Source of the DNA: Clostridia bacterium
GTDB taxonomy: Bacteria; Bacillota; Clostridia; DSM-8532; SZUA-474
Length of the DNA: 42,675 bases
Direction: 5' to 3'
NCBI GenBank assembly: GCA_003251775.1
Contig: QKEK01000191.1
Location: 1-42,675 of the forward strand
A model generated the notes under the pieces. That model ran no database searches. It was not told the origin of the DNA and saw only the letters and a program-made list of their open reading frames with translations. The number at the start of each line of letters is the position of its first letter. The first letter of the stretch is position 1. Shown here in pieces: positions 8,645 to 15,462 of the stretch. Both the position numbers and the translations under genes were made by a program.

Positions 8645-8928
8645 CATTATATATAAATAGCGAGTTAAAATAGGAGGAAATAAGAAAAAAACCCGCTAAA
8701 GCTATGAATAGTAATATGCAATTAATACCTCTCAAAGTGCCGTATATATATATATTATTCATACCTCTGCTATGTGTTCCACATGAAATTTTATTAATAA
8801 TGAATATTTTATAAAAATTAATAACAAATCAAAAAGCTTATATAATCCTTGATGTTCCTTTCTCCCATATGTTATCATTTACATAGTAACGATTATTTTT
8901 ATAAAACTTTTAAATAAGGGGTGCCTGT

Positions 8929-9672
8929 TTGAGTATTAATATTCCTAATTTGCCAAGCGTTATAACAAATAGGGTTCTGCTTGATACCAGAGTTGCTATT
9001 AAATGTAGTCAAACCTTAAAATTATATGAAATAGAGATAATACCCGTGCCAAAGCACGACTTCTTAACGGCCCCTGTTGCGTCCCACCCTGATATACTTC
9101 TTCACCATTTAGGAAATGAGGAAATAATCATTTCGCCAAATCTTCACCCAGAGCTAAGAAACAAGCTATCTAGCATAGGCTACACTCTTGTTGAGGGTAT
9201 GAGTGTATTATCTAGTAAGTATCCCAATAACATAGCATATAATGTTGCTCGAGTAGGCGGTAAAGCATTCCATAACCTTAAGTATACTGACCCTACCCTA
9301 ATGTATTATTTAAAAAGAAACAACATTAAATGTATACATGTTCCTCAGGGATACTCAAAATGCTCAATATGTATTATTAATAAAGATGCAATCATAACCT
9401 CTGACAAAAAAATAGCAGAAGTTGCCAGAGAAAATCAAATAGATGTGCTCTTGTTGCCCCCTCAAAAGGATATTCTATTACACGGCTTAGATTATGGCTT
9501 TATCGGAGGTGCTACTGGATTGATTTCTTCTAATCTTCTTGCTATTTCAGGAAACATTTCGCATTTGTCCTCTTTTGTGGAAATACAGAGCTTTGCAAAT
9601 AAACATGGCGTGAAAGTGTTGAACCTATTTGACGAGCCTGTAGTCGATTGTGGTAGCATTATTGCTATTTAG
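8929..9672 (+). CDS. DUF6873 family protein (GME-like fold)
   Basis: A 247-residue soluble protein recognised as the DUF6873 family common in Clostridia, which resembles the guanidine-modifying (amidinotransferase/arginine deiminase) fold. Visible marks are HPDILLHHLG (about 56-65), VNYNVARVGG-like NIAYNVARVGGKAFHN, HVPQGYSKCSIC and, near the end, GLDYGFIGGATGLIS and LFDEPVVDCGSI. No enzymatic activity is established for the family. The start is TTG (8929), chosen because AAGGGGTG lies six bases upstream and no ATG fits. It is monocistronic, diverging from the DUF402 operon across a long repeat-filled gap. Confidence 0.75.
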   Translation: MSINIPNLPSVITNRVLLDTRVAIKCSQTLKLYEIEIIPVPKHDFLTAPVASHPDILLHHLGNEEIIISPNLHPELRNKLSSIGYTLVEGMSVLSSKYPNNIAYNVARVGGKAFHNLKYTDPTLMYYLKRNNIKCIHVPQGYSKCSICIINKDAIITSDKKIAEVARENQIDVLLLPPQKDILLHGLDYGFIGGATGLISSNLLAISGNISHLSSFVEIQSFANKHGVKVLNLFDEPVVDCGSIIAI

Positions 9673-9703
9673 AGTATATTGGGTTGTTGTATATTTATAC
9701 TCT
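9671..9703. terminator. Bidirectional hairpin between convergent genes
   Basis: AGAGTATA pairs with TATACTCT across a 17-base loop directly behind the DUF6873 stop; ATTT follows. It could serve both that gene and the convergent DUF3343 gene. Confidence 0.5.
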
Positions 9704-9705
9704 AT

Positions 9706-9966
9706 TTACAAAATTTTTTCATAATTATTTTTATTTATTAATGGAATAATTTTATACATTTCTCTTATAGGAGTTTTATTCTTATTTGAAATATCTATAA
9801 CTAACTCCTTACTATCTTCGGGAAATTTAAGGCAATATCCACATCCCTCTTTTGCAAGCTTGCAGGGTAGACCTGTTACCTCAAAAACATACCCCATCTT
9901 CTCTAACCTTCTGCATATATTATAGACATAATTACCTGAATCGTATATAGCTAGACAATACCCCAT
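9706..9966 (-). CDS. DUF3343 (putative Se/S carrier-like) protein
   Basis: 86 residues. The amino-terminal half matches the DUF3343 family, small proteins proposed to carry selenium or sulfur, with a cysteine pattern here of GLPCKLAKEGCGYCLKF. The family often occurs near selenium-metabolism genes, but none is next to it here. I moved the start from the TTG of the ORF track to the ATG at 9966, because GGAG sits six bases upstream of that ATG and overlaps the TTG reading. The carboxy-terminal part (IREMYKIIPLINKNNYEKIL) has no recognised motif. Confidence 0.7.
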   Translation of the reverse strand: MGYCLAIYDSGNYVYNICRRLEKMGYVFEVTGLPCKLAKEGCGYCLKFPEDSKELVIDISNKNKTPIREMYKIIPLINKNNYEKIL

Positions 9967-10094
9967 TATTAACTCCAATGTTATTTTACATTCCTATTCT
10001 ATTCTATTCTAAGAGTTATTCAGTTGTTCTATAAAATAATTAATATTTATCCATTGACAAATGGATATATTAATTGTAAAATTTACTTTGTTAT

Positions 10095-10171
10095 GTTTCC
10101 GTAGCTCAGTAGGATAGAGCGTTCGCCTCCTAAGCGAAAGGCCGTGGGTTCGACTCCCGCCGGGAACGCCA
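10095..10171 (+). tRNA. tRNA-Arg (anticodon CCT)
   Basis: The full cloverleaf can be drawn. The acceptor stem is GTTTCCG/CGGGAAC, the D arm has TAGCTCAGT, the anticodon stem is TTCGC/GCGAA around loop CTCCTAA (anticodon CCT, reading AGG), the T arm has GGGTTCGACTCCC, and discriminator G is followed by encoded CCA. Its length is 77 bases. A terminator follows immediately. Confidence 0.97.
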
Positions 10172-10209
10172 AATAGAGAGGGTAAAAACCACATCCTCTC
10201 TATTTTTTT
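10172..10209 (+). terminator. Terminator of tRNA-Arg
   Basis: AATAGAGAGG and CCTCTCTATT form a perfect 10-bp stem followed by TTTTTTTA, a textbook intrinsic terminator directly after the CCA end. Confidence 0.92.
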
Positions 10210-10223
10210 AATCTGCATAAATT

Positions 10224-10264
10224 AAAGGGGCTGTCGCACTAAACAATTATTGCGACAGCCCTTT
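10224..10264 (-). terminator. Terminator behind abrB
   Basis: AAAGGGGCTGTCGCA pairs with TGCGACAGCCCTTT. It lies downstream of the AbrB gene on the minus strand; the U-tract is short (TTTAATTT). It may also back up the tRNA terminator from the other side. Confidence 0.75.
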
Positions 10265-10286
10265 ATAACAATTAAATACAATACTA

Positions 10287-10532
10287 TTATAAGCTCTTTA
10301 ATGCATTAAAGCACTTTTCACACATATTCTTTCCTTTGCGTTCTGAAACATTTTCTTCGCTTGAACAAAATGTACACTTTGGTACGTATTTATCAAGTAT
10401 AATGCTCCCATCTTCTCCTACAAACATTTCCAAATCATCTTTGATATTAATATTTAAATCTTTTCTTAGTTTCGCCGGAATTACAATTCTTCCTAAATTG
10501 TCTAATTTTCTCACAATACCTGTAGCTTTCAT
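10287..10532 (-). CDS. AbrB-family transition-state regulator with Cys-rich tail
   Basis: 81 residues. Residues 1-47 are a standard AbrB/SpoVT swapped-hairpin DNA-binding domain (MKATGIVRKLDNLGRIVIPA, then KDDLEMFVGEDGSIIL). The tail CTFCSSEENV, then CEKC, carries two CxxC pairs that could bind zinc. AbrB proteins are dimeric DNA-binding regulators of transition-state and sporulation-linked genes. I chose ATG at 10532 because the upstream TTG start of the track is part of the GGAGGAG ribosome binding site. It is monocistronic with its own terminator. Its targets are unknown. Confidence 0.9.
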   Translation of the reverse strand: MKATGIVRKLDNLGRIVIPAKLRKDLNINIKDDLEMFVGEDGSIILDKYVPKCTFCSSEENVSERKGKNMCEKCFNALKSL

Positions 10533-10666
10533 TTTTCTCTCCTCCAACTATAACTTTAAATAAATTATACCATATATATTACTAATTATCAATATCACTA
10601 TCTTTCTTTATGTTTAGATATTTTTTGAGTTTATTAATTTTTTTTAAAATAATCAAACTTATTGTG

Positions 10667-11245
10667 CTATTTAATTTGATAATCGCCCTTAACCAACAAC
10701 CAAACAGAGCTATCCACAGCAAATACACCTCTACCATCATCTCTTGAGGAAATCAAATGATGGTTTAATAATATTGAAGCTCCGTCATCTAAATCCTTAC
10801 CAGAGGTCACGTCACAAAGATTCCCATTTATTCCCTTTATCGACTTAACTGTACCTGAACGTACAATAACCTCTGCTCCATTTCCTGTAATCAATTTTTT
10901 GCCCTGCTTAAGATTTAGAGGAAGAAAGCCTTGTTCGCTTTGAGTTTGGCTAGTGACCTTATTTTGTAAATCTAATATAACATTAGTCAGCTCTGCAACC
11001 TCTGCCTTAAGCTCTGCAACCTCTTGGCTGTCAATAGATGCTACTGGATTATTTGTATATGTATTACCTTGTATAATCTTATTTATTTGAGCATCGACAT
11101 AGCTCTTTGTTACCAAAGGGTCTCCATCGCTCCCGGGTTCTAATGTTCCTGCCTGAACAAATTGTACCGTAATGAAACCCATAACAATAAAAACAACAAT
11201 TATTACTTGCGATATATGAACCTTTTTTTTCATCTTTGTATCCAT
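10667..11245 (-). CDS. Small secreted or membrane-anchored protein of unknown function
   Basis: 192 residues, not recognised as a named family. After a basic start (MDTKMKKKVHIS) comes one hydrophobic segment, IIVVFIVMGFITVQFVQA (about 14-31), serving as signal peptide or anchor. Then follow GTLEPGSDGDPLVTKSYVD, a predicted coiled coil (EVAELKAEVAELTNVILDL, about 74-93) and a carboxy-terminal beta-rich part (LKQGKKLITGNGAEVIVRSG; GVFAVDSSVWLLVKGDY). The protein is probably extracytoplasmic. The start is uncertain between M1 and M5: GAGAGG lies almost on top of the first ATG. Its leader is a tandem pair of ~99-bp repeats, a copy of which also precedes pcrA. Confidence 0.65.
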   Translation of the reverse strand: MDTKMKKKVHISQVIIVVFIVMGFITVQFVQAGTLEPGSDGDPLVTKSYVDAQINKIIQGNTYTNNPVASIDSQEVAELKAEVAELTNVILDLQNKVTSQTQSEQGFLPLNLKQGKKLITGNGAEVIVRSGTVKSIKGINGNLCDVTSGKDLDDGASILLNHHLISSRDDGRGVFAVDSSVWLLVKGDYQIK

Positions 11246-11438
11246 TCCTCTCTTCAGGCATAAATCTGGGTTGAAAGAAAATCATATTTTATACCTTCTC
11301 TATGTAAGTCATTTAATAGGTAATTTTCTTTCAACCTTATCCATTCCTTTCTTCAGGCACAAATCTATGTTGAAAGAAAATCATATATTTATACCGTCTC
11401 TGCTTAAATCATTTTAATAGGTAATTTTCTTTCAACCC
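11239..11438 (-). repeat. Tandem ~99-bp leader repeats with internal inverted repeat (copies A and B)
   Basis: Copies A (11239-11337) and B (11338-11438) match over nearly their full length. Each has arms GGTTGAAAGAAAAT and ATTTTCTTTCAACC (11269-11282/11323-11336 and 11369-11381/11424-11436) around a ~40-base loop, then, read on the minus strand, AGATTT(A/G)TGCCTGAAG and a Shine-Dalgarno-like AGGAATGGATA. Copy A directly supplies the translation start of the following gene. A third copy sits upstream of pcrA. Confidence 0.85.
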
Positions 11439-11471
11439 TTATGTCCTCCACTTTACATTACTCCATTTCAC

Positions 11472-11819
11472 TCAATTAATCAAGCCAAAGCTTGTGCTTA
11501 TAGCACTATTTACCCTGTTCATTAAATGGTGATCCAGATGCCCTGCTTTTTCCCTAAGTCTGCATTTGTCTATTGTTCTAACTTGCTCTAACAATATTAC
11601 TGAATTTTTATTCAAGCCATACTCACAACCATCTATTTCTATATGAGTAGGTAACTTTGCCTTATTTATTTGCGAGGTTATTGCAGAAACTATAATGGTA
11701 GGACTATATTTATTTCCAATATCGTTTTGTAAAACCAAAACAGGTCTTACGCCTCCTTGCTCCGAACCCAATACAGGGCTAAGGTCTGCATAATAAATGT
11801 CTCCTCTTCGTATTTCCAA
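11472..11819 (-). CDS. ndoA: EndoA/MazF-type endoribonuclease toxin
   Basis: 115 residues, close to the size of Bacillus EndoA (116). It has the whole MazF/PemK signature: [51 protein letters not shown] and [13 protein letters not shown]. EndoA cuts RNA at short recognition sites (UACAU in Bacillus) and is normally held in check by the antitoxin EndoAI, encoded just upstream. I set the start at the TTG at 11819, which aligns exactly with the MIVKRGD start of the Bacillus protein; GGAG lies upstream. The 18-residue extension of the ORF track has no family support. No antitoxin frame is visible in the short space upstream, where the diguanylate cyclase ends instead. Confidence 0.88.
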   Translation of the reverse strand: MEIRRGDIYYADLSPVLGSEQGGVRPVLVLQNDIGNKYSPTIIVSAITSQINKAKLPTHIEIDGCEYGLNKNSVILLEQVRTIDKCRLREKAGHLDHHLMNRVNSAISTSFGLIN

Positions 11820-11990
11820 GTGCTCCAACTCCCTAACACTTATTACATACCTCACAGCTTGACCAACCACCAAAATTCTCTCTTTAAGCTTTTTTATAAC
11901 TTTATTTATAATATATATAATTTCATTATATCGTCTAATCTATTCATAGGTCAAATTAAATAATTATTACGTGCTTTGGTATACACAGGA

Positions 11991-13229
11991 TTAAATTGCA
12001 CCCTTTGTGCAATTTCTTCCATTTTTCTTTGCTTTGTATAATGCTAAATCAGCTTGCTTTACCACCTCCCCAGGAGTTCGGTACCTTTCATTTCTTTGTG
12101 CAACCCCAATACTAATGGTAACTCGTACTCTTTTATTTCCTCTATTTGCTGACAATTTATTTTTTGGTTTCTTAGTTGTTCGTTCCTTACCTCTTATTAT
12201 TATTGCCCGCTTTTCAACCTTAACTCTTAGCTCCTCTAAAAAAAGAAAAGCCTCTTTCGTGGTTTTGCCTGAAAAAATGATAGCGAACTCTTCTCCTCCA
12301 TATCTAAAAGCTTTTCCTCTACCACCAACTTCTGAGATAACTGAAGCTATCATCCTTAGAACCTGATCTCCTACATCATGACCATAGGTGTCATTAAATT
12401 TTTTAAAATGGTCTACGTCCAACATAGCAATAGAGTAGCTTCTTCCTAATTTCATCATTTCCTGGTCTAATGCTCTTCGTGAGGGTATTTCTGTAAGCTG
12501 ATCAAGAAATGCCATTGAGTAGGATGCCTCTGCAACTGCAAGAGCTAAGATTGTGTATATTGAACAAAAAAGAAGGTTAATTCTATCTATTCGACCAGTA
12601 TTAAAAATGCTTAATATTATAAAGAGAGTCAAAAGAACAGCCACCATAGTTATATCTATGTAACTCTTGTCTATCATGTATTTTAATAATAATAGTATAA
12701 TGGTACCAACAATAATGACTATGCTTATTGTTGGTATAGCAATGGCGTTAATATGATTATTATTTTGTGTAGCATAAAAATCAATTTTTGATACAGCTGA
12801 ACTCTCATTCTTTAAGTCTATATAGACAAGCAATATTTGAGATAAGATTAAGAAGGCTTTTAACAAACCCCAAACCGTAGTAATGCCTCGTTCCTTTAGA
12901 AATGTAAAAATAGCTATGCTTATTGGTAGCAATATACTTATCCAGTAAATCAAAATATCTAACCTGTTAAATACCCTTGTAGGGCTTTGCAAAGCTATTG
13001 TTAAGGATATTTGACAAGCAACAAGTAATAAGGTACAGAAAAAAACCCTACTATGATGAAACCATATACTGAAGAGAATACTTATTCCAGCTACAACATA
13101 AGCTAACACCATAAATATTTGTATACTCTCATTCGATAGCTCCATAATATTTATAGACAGAATACAGGTTAACATCAATATTACGAACGGAAGAGTACTA
13201 AATATAAATAGCTTTGTTTTTTTCTTCAT
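11991..13229 (-). CDS. Membrane diguanylate cyclase (GGDEF)
   Basis: 412 residues. About eight hydrophobic segments fill residues 5-235 (for example LFIFSTLPFVILMLTCILSI). A GGDEF domain follows, starting DQLTEIPSRRALDQEM and containing DVDHFKKFNDTYGHDVGDQV and the active-site loop RYGGEEF. GGEEF loops are catalytic, so the protein should make cyclic-di-GMP from two GTP. The inhibitory RxxD site that normally precedes the loop is absent (GGRGKAFRYGG). The start ATG has AAGGAGAGAAT upstream. It lies downstream of the comFC-yvyF-flgM genes on the same strand but is separated from flgM by a terminator, so it is probably transcribed alone. The sensed signal is unknown. Confidence 0.9.
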   Translation of the reverse strand: MKKKTKLFIFSTLPFVILMLTCILSINIMELSNESIQIFMVLAYVVAGISILFSIWFHHSRVFFCTLLLVACQISLTIALQSPTRVFNRLDILIYWISILLPISIAIFTFLKERGITTVWGLLKAFLILSQILLVYIDLKNESSAVSKIDFYATQNNNHINAIAIPTISIVIIVGTIILLLLKYMIDKSYIDITMVAVLLTLFIILSIFNTGRIDRINLLFCSIYTILALAVAEASYSMAFLDQLTEIPSRRALDQEMMKLGRSYSIAMLDVDHFKKFNDTYGHDVGDQVLRMIASVISEVGGRGKAFRYGGEEFAIIFSGKTTKEAFLFLEELRVKVEKRAIIIRGKERTTKKPKNKLSANRGNKRVRVTISIGVAQRNERYRTPGEVVKQADLALYKAKKNGRNCTKGAI

Positions 13230-13295
13230 ATTCTCTCCTTAAAACAGGAATACTCTAGTTATTGATTTAGACTCAGCAATAAATGTTAATGCTAA

Positions 13296-13333
13296 CAAAA
13301 AAGGTAACCTTCGTATACTACTTCGTGTTACCT
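13296..13333 (-). terminator. Terminator behind flgM
   Basis: On the minus strand AGGTAAC and GTTACCT form a 7-bp stem followed by TTTTTTGTT, just after flgM. It separates flgM from the diguanylate cyclase gene. Confidence 0.7.
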
Positions 13334-13370
13334 GCTAAAACTACCTTCTATTGTTCTATACGTGTATGGC

Positions 13371-13667
13371 TTATAATCTTTCATTTCTTTTCTCTGACAA
13401 TTTATACATGATATGCTCAGAAACCTTATTTGCTTCTACCTTATACTCGCCTTTTTCATACCTATCTGTCAAGTCGTTTACAATGCTCTCTCTAACGTCT
13501 GGAACATCTTTTAACGCCTTCAAAACAGTCTGAAAATCCTTTGCATGATCAGAAATCATCAGGCTATCCTTTTTTTTCTGCACCTGACTTGCACTTCCTG
13601 TCTTACCAACACCATTGGTTTTATTATACACTCCAGATACCGGACGAACATTTCCCCAAATTTTCAC
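13371..13667 (-). CDS. flgM: Anti-sigma-28 factor FlgM
   Basis: 98 residues, the usual FlgM size. The amino terminus is loosely conserved (MKIWGNVRPVSGVY) and rich in Gly/Ser, as expected for this largely disordered protein. The carboxy-terminal half carries the sigma-binding signature (DSLMISDHAKDFQTVLKAL, then VPDVRESIVNDLTDRYEKGEYKV). FlgM binds and inhibits the flagellar sigma factor until the hook is finished. I moved the start to the GTG at 13667: GGAG is eight bases upstream, and FlgM proteins usually begin MKI. It follows yvyF as in Bacillus, but flgN and the flgK/flgL genes that normally come next are not there. Confidence 0.85.
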   Translation of the reverse strand: MKIWGNVRPVSGVYNKTNGVGKTGSASQVQKKKDSLMISDHAKDFQTVLKALKDVPDVRESIVNDLTDRYEKGEYKVEANKVSEHIMYKLSEKRNERL

Positions 13668-13905
13668 GTTTACCACTCCAATTCATCTACTACACCAATT
13701 CTATTTACAGTCTATCTCCAACAATTCTGATTATAGCCCATAATAGACCAAAATCAGCAAATCTACATTCTTCTTTATCATTTGTGGCAATTAAAGTTCA
13801 ATACACAAGAAGCAACTTCTTCTTACATTATTTATATCGACTAATGTACTTTTCTCTTTAATAGTTTTTAATAAATTTATTAAAAATATGCTCTTATATA
13901 TTAAA

Positions 13906-13958
13906 TCCACCATACCTGTGGTACAAAGAACCATTGTAAGCCGTTTCCAAGCCATTTC
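13906..13958. repeat. Solo end of the MITE-like element
   Basis: TCCACCATACCTGTGGTACA, continuing to GTTTCCAAGCCATTT, matches the left end of the element at 5419 over about 53 bases. No partner end is visible nearby. It abuts the yvyF stop codon and lies in the enlarged yvyF-flgM gap (290 bp). It may be a remnant or a single insertion of the end sequence. Confidence 0.65.
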
Positions 13959-14389
13959 TACTTTTTGTTCATAAATCTCATTCCTGCACCAGGAGCCTTA
14001 TTTTCCTTATTAGCATTATCAAGGGAGTCCTTTATGGATTTACCCGCAGAAGCTAGACCTTTTGCTAGATCACGCTCACAGTCATCACAATATCGACCTG
14101 TTTTAATTGATTTTCCGCACGCCTCACATTTAAGTATTAGATTAGCGTCACCCTCACTTCCTATAATCTCTAGCCTTCCCTCTTTAAGGTATCTCGTTAT
14201 TTTAGCAGTACTCACCCCGAGAACAGAGGATATCTCTGATATTGTTGCACCAGGGTTATTATATATATATTCTTTAATGGTTTTAAACTCTTCCTCTTCA
14301 GAATTTTTGCATTGATTGCACAGCTTAGGTCCAAAAGACGAATAAGTAAACATTTTACCACACTTTTTACAGTTTGTTATTTCTGCCAT
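13958..14389 (-). CDS. yvyF: Flagellar operon protein YvyF (TIGR03826 type)
   Basis: 143 residues with the YvyF pattern: an amino-terminal zinc-ribbon-like part (CKKCGKMFTYSSFGPKLCNQC), a helix-turn-helix-like middle (ISEISSVLGVSTAKITRYLKEG) and a second Cys pair cluster (CEACGKSIKTGRYCDDCERD). Its precise role is not settled; it travels with competence and flagellar regulation genes. The ATG is preceded by GGGGGAG. Order and strand (comFC, yvyF, flgM) are those of Bacillus subtilis. The carboxy-terminal codons border directly on a repeat end, and the last residues (MRFMNKK) look unaffected. Confidence 0.88.
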   Translation of the reverse strand: MAEITNCKKCGKMFTYSSFGPKLCNQCKNSEEEEFKTIKEYIYNNPGATISEISSVLGVSTAKITRYLKEGRLEIIGSEGDANLILKCEACGKSIKTGRYCDDCERDLAKGLASAGKSIKDSLDNANKENKAPGAGMRFMNKK

Positions 14390-14448
14390 AGAAACTCCCC
14401 CATCTTATATTTATTTATGATTATATAAGTTTTATACTGTATTATTGA

Positions 14449-15141
14449 TTATTCACGAATGCCTCTTCTATTGGTTGCTAATACCGCACACATTATTTTT
14501 TCTGCCGAAGCAGCTCTTAGTAGCTTTCCACACTGATTCAGCGTAGCACCAGTTGTTAGCACATCGTCAAGCAACAGCACCCTTTTTCCCATTATCTTAT
14601 CAGCCCTCTTAAGAGTAAATGCCCCCTCTACATTAGCAAAACGAACAGCCCTGTTAAGTGTGCTCTGTGGTAAAGTGTCCCTTTCCTTTACTAATACGTT
14701 TTTTGCCAAAGGTACTTTTAAGCATCTGGAAACAACTACTGCTAATAACATAGACTGATTGTATCCTCTTGCCAACTGTTTTATTCTATGAAGTGGCACA
14801 TACAATATTATATCAAATCCTTCACCATTTGTCACCTTAACAATTCTATCGGCAAGTAAATGTCCAAATGCTCTGAATAATTCTGGTTTATTCTTAAATT
14901 TGAAGCTTTTAATTGCTTTTTCTGCAAGTCCTCTATACTGGAATAAACTAATCAAACCATCGCAATAGCTGTTCTCACAGACAGGAATTACGCTTTGCTC
15001 GGAAAATCTTACTTCCTCAATACATGCATTACAAATAAAATCTTTATCTTTAACACTAGAAGATAATATTTGCCCACAAAAGACACATTTAATTGGAAAT
15101 AGTAGTTCAATGAGTAACTCAATATTCCTATTACCAAGCAT
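14449..15141 (-). CDS. comFC: ComF family protein (ComFC, phosphoribosyltransferase-like)
   Basis: 230 residues, typical length. The amino terminus has a zinc-binding set (CVFCGQ, then CNAC), and the carboxy-terminal half has the phosphoribosyltransferase fold with the PRPP-binding loop RVLLLDDVLTTGATLNQCG. The intermediate block YVPLHRIKQLARGYNQSMLLA is diagnostic of ComF. Relatives function in DNA uptake (ComFC/GntX). comFA and comFB are not present upstream; the gene begins its transcript next to the riboswitch-hydrolase gene on the other strand. The downstream neighbours yvyF and flgM agree with Bacillus order. Confidence 0.92.
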   Translation of the reverse strand: MLGNRNIELLIELLFPIKCVFCGQILSSSVKDKDFICNACIEEVRFSEQSVIPVCENSYCDGLISLFQYRGLAEKAIKSFKFKNKPELFRAFGHLLADRIVKVTNGEGFDIILYVPLHRIKQLARGYNQSMLLAVVVSRCLKVPLAKNVLVKERDTLPQSTLNRAVRFANVEGAFTLKRADKIMGKRVLLLDDVLTTGATLNQCGKLLRAASAEKIMCAVLATNRRGIRE

Positions 15142-15310
15142 AAATCCACCACCCTATAGTTAATTCTATCATATTTCCCATATGTGGTAAACATAGTGTG
15201 GGTATAAGCTTTATGTATTGTTATAAATAAATATTTTAATTAGAATAATTTACCTCTGGACTAGTTTACATAATCCTGTTATGATATGTAACTGTAACAA
15301 AAAAATATTA

Positions 15311-15448
15311 TTGCCGAATCTTCTTAAAAGAAGTACGGGGGATCTATTAAATCGTTTAAGAAACAAAAGGCTTGTTCCTTAACGATATGGGGTGAAGCCT
15401 TTTTGGCAGGGTACCTCTACCCTAACCCGACAACTAACCTCGGAGGCA
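15311..15448 (+). promoter_or_regulatory. Cyclic-di-AMP riboswitch (ydaO/yuaA class)
   Basis: The signature blocks of this class appear in order: TTGCCGAATCT, ACGGGGGATCT, ATGGGGTGAAGCC, GGCAGGGTACC, TACCC, CCCGACAACTAACCTCGGAG and GGCAA, which closes P1 with the first TTGCC. The class binds cyclic-di-AMP and usually turns genes off; wall hydrolases and K+ transporters are common targets. The closing strand ends only 15 bases before the hydrolase ATG, and AAGGAGG follows it at once. That leaves no space for an intrinsic terminator and points to control of translation. Confidence 0.93.
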
Positions 15449-15462
15449 AAAGGAGGATATTT

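Larger units (their letters stand above)
8219..8928. other. 710-bp repeat-rich intergenic region between divergent genes
   Basis: No credible gene was found. It holds hairpin repeat S copy 2 (8311-8392), two CAACGCAA blocks (8380-8417), a copy of the CTATCATAGA...TTAAGAAC...TTGTT repeat (8561-8603) and a perfect 20-bp palindrome (8625-8644). The promoters of the DUF402 operon (-) and the DUF6873 gene (+) must lie at its edges. Confidence 0.7.

Noticed and set aside
8775-8790. TGTTCCACATGAAATT, resembling the parS site TGTTTCACGTGAAACA
   Set aside because: Four of 16 bases differ, including the palindromic edges, and no other chromosome-segregation feature is near.
10009-10218. 69-residue ORF antisense to tRNA-Arg
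   Set aside because: The frame covers the tRNA and its terminator on the opposite strand; no independent support.
13791-13955. 54-residue minus-strand frame MAWKRLTMVL... beginning inside the solo MITE end
   Set aside because: No ribosome binding site; its similarity to frames in the other ends is explained by the repeat DNA. Kept only as an alternative explanation in the MITE finding.
15403-15462. Amino-terminal extension of the wall hydrolase given by the ORF track
   Set aside because: It would translate the 3' part of the cyclic-di-AMP riboswitch; the ATG at 15463 follows AGGAGG and starts a normal signal peptide.
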